Below are positions 61,491 through 64,000 of a stretch of DNA of 64,000 nucleotides, piece after piece. Position 1 is the first letter of the stretch, and each line of letters starts with the position of its first letter. The notes below the pieces were generated by a model, which worked only from the letters and a program-made list of their open reading frames with translations, was not told the origin of the DNA and searched no databases. Made by a program: the position numbers and the translations under genes. Source of the stretch: Phoronis australis (Eukaryota; Phoronida; Phoronidae); contig NMRA01000444.1 of the NCBI GenBank assembly GCA_002633005.1, positions 223,456 through 287,455 on the forward strand. Direction: 5' to 3'.

Positions 61491-61811
61491 AATAGGTGGC
61501 GACAGTTACCCATAACCCGGAAGTCGTTTTCCGCCAATCAAATTTGAACAGAAACGACAGCACGGGCGGTTTATTTCAAAACACACAGTCGGCTGAGTTC
61601 TGCAGTGATAACAAAATAAAATCGTGTCAGGTTAGTACTTAGTGATACATGCTGACTTCACATTCCCCATACAACTATTAGCTGTTGGTTGTTCTTCAAG
61701 TTGTTTGTCTAACTTTTCTTAACATGACATGAGCAAATTATGTGGTGCCCATCGAGAACAGTGTCACCGTGCCGAAACGAATTAGAGATCTGAAATCACT
61801 GACACTGTCTC

Positions 61812-62729
61812 ATGATGTCGTAGGCAATGACCATCGCCTCTGTTGGCCCGAAGCAGAGGCGATGTAGAGGCTATAGGCGCTCTGTACGCCGGAAGCTTTT
61901 CGGCGAATTATGCCTCGCACCGACTAAACCATCAAAGTCACGTTGTTACAAATACCTTTTGCGCATAGAGGAACACCTTAGGAGGTTGTCGATGTGTTTA
62001 ATTCCTTCCAACTCGAACAAATACTCCCGTTATGAAACTTTTTCTTCGAGCAGTCCCTATTTCAGTTCCCAAAATCGTGAACTCAACTTTTTTATACTGC
62101 GCACGCTCCAATTCATGACCTCAATCTTTAAATAGGCCAAAGGTGAGCCATTGCGGTCTTGGCAGTCAAATGTTCGTTTCCAAAATGCCACCACTTATAC
62201 TTGTCTTTAATTGGCGTTACTTGAAACTGATTGTATTTCAATGAATCATTGTTTGTATTTGATAAAAACAAATGCTGTTGATATGACATTTAATAGTCTT
62301 TTTGCACATATTTGACATTTTAATGTTTAACAACACGGCAAATGCACGGCTGGTTCCCGGCAGCACGTACGCGAAGGGCGGGAACTTCAGCTTTCAAAGT
62401 TCGCCGGTAGGTCCGCAACTTCTGACCTTCGGCCTGGTTAAAAAAATGAAAAAGTTGAGTTCACGATTTTGGGAACTGAAATAGGGACTGCTCGAAGAAA
62501 AAGTTTCATAACGGGAGTATTTGTTCGAGTTGGAAGGAATTAAACACATCGACAACCTCCTAAGGTGTTCCTCTATGCGCAAAAGGTATTTGTAACAACG
62601 TGACTTTGATGGTTTAGTCGGTGCGAGGCATAATTCGCCGAAAAGCTTCCGGCGTACAGAGCGCCTATAGCCTCTACATCGCCTCTGCTTCGGGCCAACA
62701 GAGGCGATGGTCATTGCCTAATGATGTCG
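61812..62729. mobile_element. 900 bp Mutator-like non-autonomous element with 272 bp inverted arms
   Basis: Element 61821-62720. The left arm (61821-62092) and right arm (62449-62720) are inverted copies with no mismatch that I could see. It is flanked by a perfect 9 bp direct repeat ATGATGTCG (61812-61820 and 62721-62729). The outer end TAGGCAATGAC is followed by a subterminal hairpin (CATCGCCTCTG / CAGAGGCGATG). The 356 bp core has no transposase. Long arms plus a 9 bp duplication fit Mutator-like elements; Merlin (8-9 bp duplications) is the main alternative. Both arms encode the same 94-residue chance open frame. Arm identity implies a recent insertion. Confidence 0.8.
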
Positions 62730-63125
62730 ATGACTGCTCTCCCAAGCATTGACTTTTCATCATTTCTGCTTGAAGCTTTGTCATAAAGTACAAGGGTAAT
62801 CCTATAGTTCAACCATATTATTTATCCGGAAAGTCAAACCACTGAAACTTTCATAATCAACTTAATTTAAAAATACCTGAAATTATGTAATGACCACAAC
62901 CACCTTACACCATTGACGGCAGACTTCGGACAATTTTATACCTGAGAAATAGAAAAGTGTAAGTCGAATTAATATTATCTTGAACACCTTGAGTCAAAAC
63001 AACATGTCCCTAAAACATTAATCTTCATTCTAACCCTAGCCTTTTGAAGGTGATTGATGATTCATATTTGACTCTTTTGAAGTATTTATAAGTATCAAAA
63101 TGATTGGAATAGTTTCATGCGTGCA

Positions 63126-63300
63126 CCCCTTGCGAAATGGGCAAAAAGGTCCGCGTTGGAGAAACAAAAAGTCCGAAAAAGTAGAAAATGAGACAAAAGT
63201 CCACGTACTAAAAAGGCATAATTTGGCTGAACGTACCTCATTTTTTGTTTTTTATTTTTTCTAGTAAAATGACCGCATTCTCAGAAATTCGAGCCCCCAC
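63126..63300 (+). repeat. Short dispersed repeat, family 1, copy B
   Basis: Contains GCAAAAAGGTCCGCGTTGGA, GAGAAACAAAAAGTCCG and GAGACAAAAGTCCACGTAC, and ends ATTCGAGCCCCC. Same orientation as the copy at 2512-2640. Confidence 0.65.
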
Positions 63301-63580
63301 CATTTTTAGGCTGGGTGCGCGCATGAGTTTGTATGATTTAAATACTGTAGGTTTGCCTTTCAAACAGCTTAAAGTGCTAAACTACAGGATCACCAATACA
63401 AGAAAGTTCAAGTAAGTCGATCATTACATGGAATAAAACACCTCTTTCTGTAGTATTGAAAATCAATCCATGGAAATATGTACTTACATAAGTTACTCAA
63501 TGATTTCTCTTGAGGTGCATGCAGAAGTTCGATGTCCGGCTTTCTTCACAACATTGTACTCGTTTCTTTTGTTCTGACAG

Positions 63581-63784
63581 CCATGAATACCTCGGTCATC
63601 ATGGCGGATGACACGATTCTGAGCAGGATCTCCAAGCTCAACCAGCAAATAGTTGGCAAATGTTGTGCAGACAACGTACTCATCAGTCGTGAGGGATTGC
63701 TGGATGCCATATTTGTTCTGTATAATGAGTGCAACAATGAACATCTGATGAGGAACAAGTACATTGGTGATTTTGTAACAAAAT
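63581..63784 (+). CDS. CIT: Citron kinase N-terminal exon, gene continues past the window
   Basis: AGC-family Rho-effector kinase needed for late cytokinesis and midbody formation. Only the N-terminal exon is inside the window. The diagnostic stretch is SREGLLDAIFVLYNEC followed by NNEHLMRNKYIGDFVTK, which matches the pre-kinase helical region of citron kinase (human SREGILDALFVLFEEC and ALMKIKHVSNFVRKY) better than ROCK or MRCK. The exon likely starts after the acceptor TTTTGTTCTGACAG at 63580, with ATG at 63583 (MNTSVIMADD); an upstream in-frame ATG at 63532 exists if that site is unused. The exon ends AAAT before GTAAGT, phase 1, as expected before the Tyr/Ser of the human protein. A possible next acceptor (TATTTTCAG) lies at 63976, but too little follows to confirm it. 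The kinase domain is outside the window. Confidence 0.82.
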
Positions 63785-64000
63785 GTAAGTTCATCTGAAT
63801 TTTATTTTAAGGTAGCTATCAACCTTCATGGATTTTTTTGATTATGCAATTTTCACATATTGTAATTATTGAATTATATATCTTTATTTTTCATTAATGC
63901 TGATTACATTTTGTTAAACGCTTTATTTATGCACCAAATACGTGATGACTTGCAAATCTTTATCACCTATTTTCAGCAGATTTGAACTTCAGTTTCTCTT

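Larger units (their letters stand above)
58182..63580. other. BICDL/CIT divergent intergenic region
   Basis: 5.4 kb between the BICDL ATG (-) and the first readable CIT exon (+). It should contain both promoters and any non-coding first exons, none of which I can pinpoint. It holds a small AGGATCTACCTG repeat (about 60005-60062), two inverted-repeat elements (61400-61480, 61821-62720) and dispersed repeat copy B of family 1. Confidence 0.6.

Noticed and set aside
61827-62714. Two opposite-strand open frames encoding the same 94-residue Arg-rich sequence, resembling a duplicated gene
   Set aside because: They are the two inverted arms of one transposable element; the reading frame is a by-product of the arm and runs into different core sequence on each side.
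63532-63580. MSGFLHNIVLVSFVLTA as a signal peptide on CIT
   Set aside because: The stretch ends in TTTTGTTCTGACAG, a good splice acceptor, and citron kinase is cytosolic. It is more likely intron or untranslated sequence, though the upstream ATG cannot be excluded.

Overview
The window is eukaryotic nuclear DNA. It holds AT-rich, intron-dense genes with GT-AG introns, long introns, many short palindromic repeats and several assembly gaps (8872-8877, 25735, 39446-39473, 52356). The proteins are animal proteins close to vertebrate orthologues: the Rab35 model is 201 residues, the same as human. The repeat landscape and the frequent TAGGCCTA palindrome suggest a marine invertebrate deuterostome (hemichordate, echinoderm or cephalochordate). 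This is inference, and I cannot name the species.

Layout. 1-5116: non-coding flank, ending in the 3' side of LIMK. 5117-22830 (-): LIM-domain kinase (LIMK), 13 exons read here, first coding exon not found. 28225-29394 (-): a two-exon gene that I do not recognise, encoding a 152-residue protein with an N-myristoylation signal. 29395-35209: repeat-rich DNA, including a 1.5 kb array of CTCF-like motifs. 35210-41090 (-): complete RAB35, six exons. 42499-45873 (+): ABHD11, five exons, 5' exon not found, head-to-head with RAB35. 47179-58181 (-): complete BICD-family-like cargo adapter (BICDL), 11 exons and 581 residues, tail-to-tail with ABHD11. 58182-63582: intergenic DNA with two young inverted-repeat elements. 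63581 to the window edge (+): first coding exon of a citron kinase (CIT) orthologue.

All exon junctions were assembled by reading splice sites and checking phase. The visible LIMK, RAB35, ABHD11 and BICDL models each keep one open frame across every junction. Two introns (one in LIMK, one in RAB35) require a GC-AG splice pair.

The gene order is the main biological result. From memory of the human map, CIT, BICDL1 and RAB35 are immediate neighbours at 12q24.23, while LIMK1 and ABHD11 lie together in the Williams-Beuren region at 7q11.23. Those two human regions carry several paralogous gene pairs. This window joins both sets in one 60 kb block, which looks like the unduplicated ancestral arrangement. 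LIMK, RAB35 and CIT are all linked to actin control and cytokinesis in animals, and BICDL is a dynein adapter for Rab vesicles. The most novel items are the unrecognised myristoylated-protein gene, the array of CTCF-like motifs, and a 900 bp Mutator-like element with 272 bp arms that appear identical and a 9 bp target duplication.
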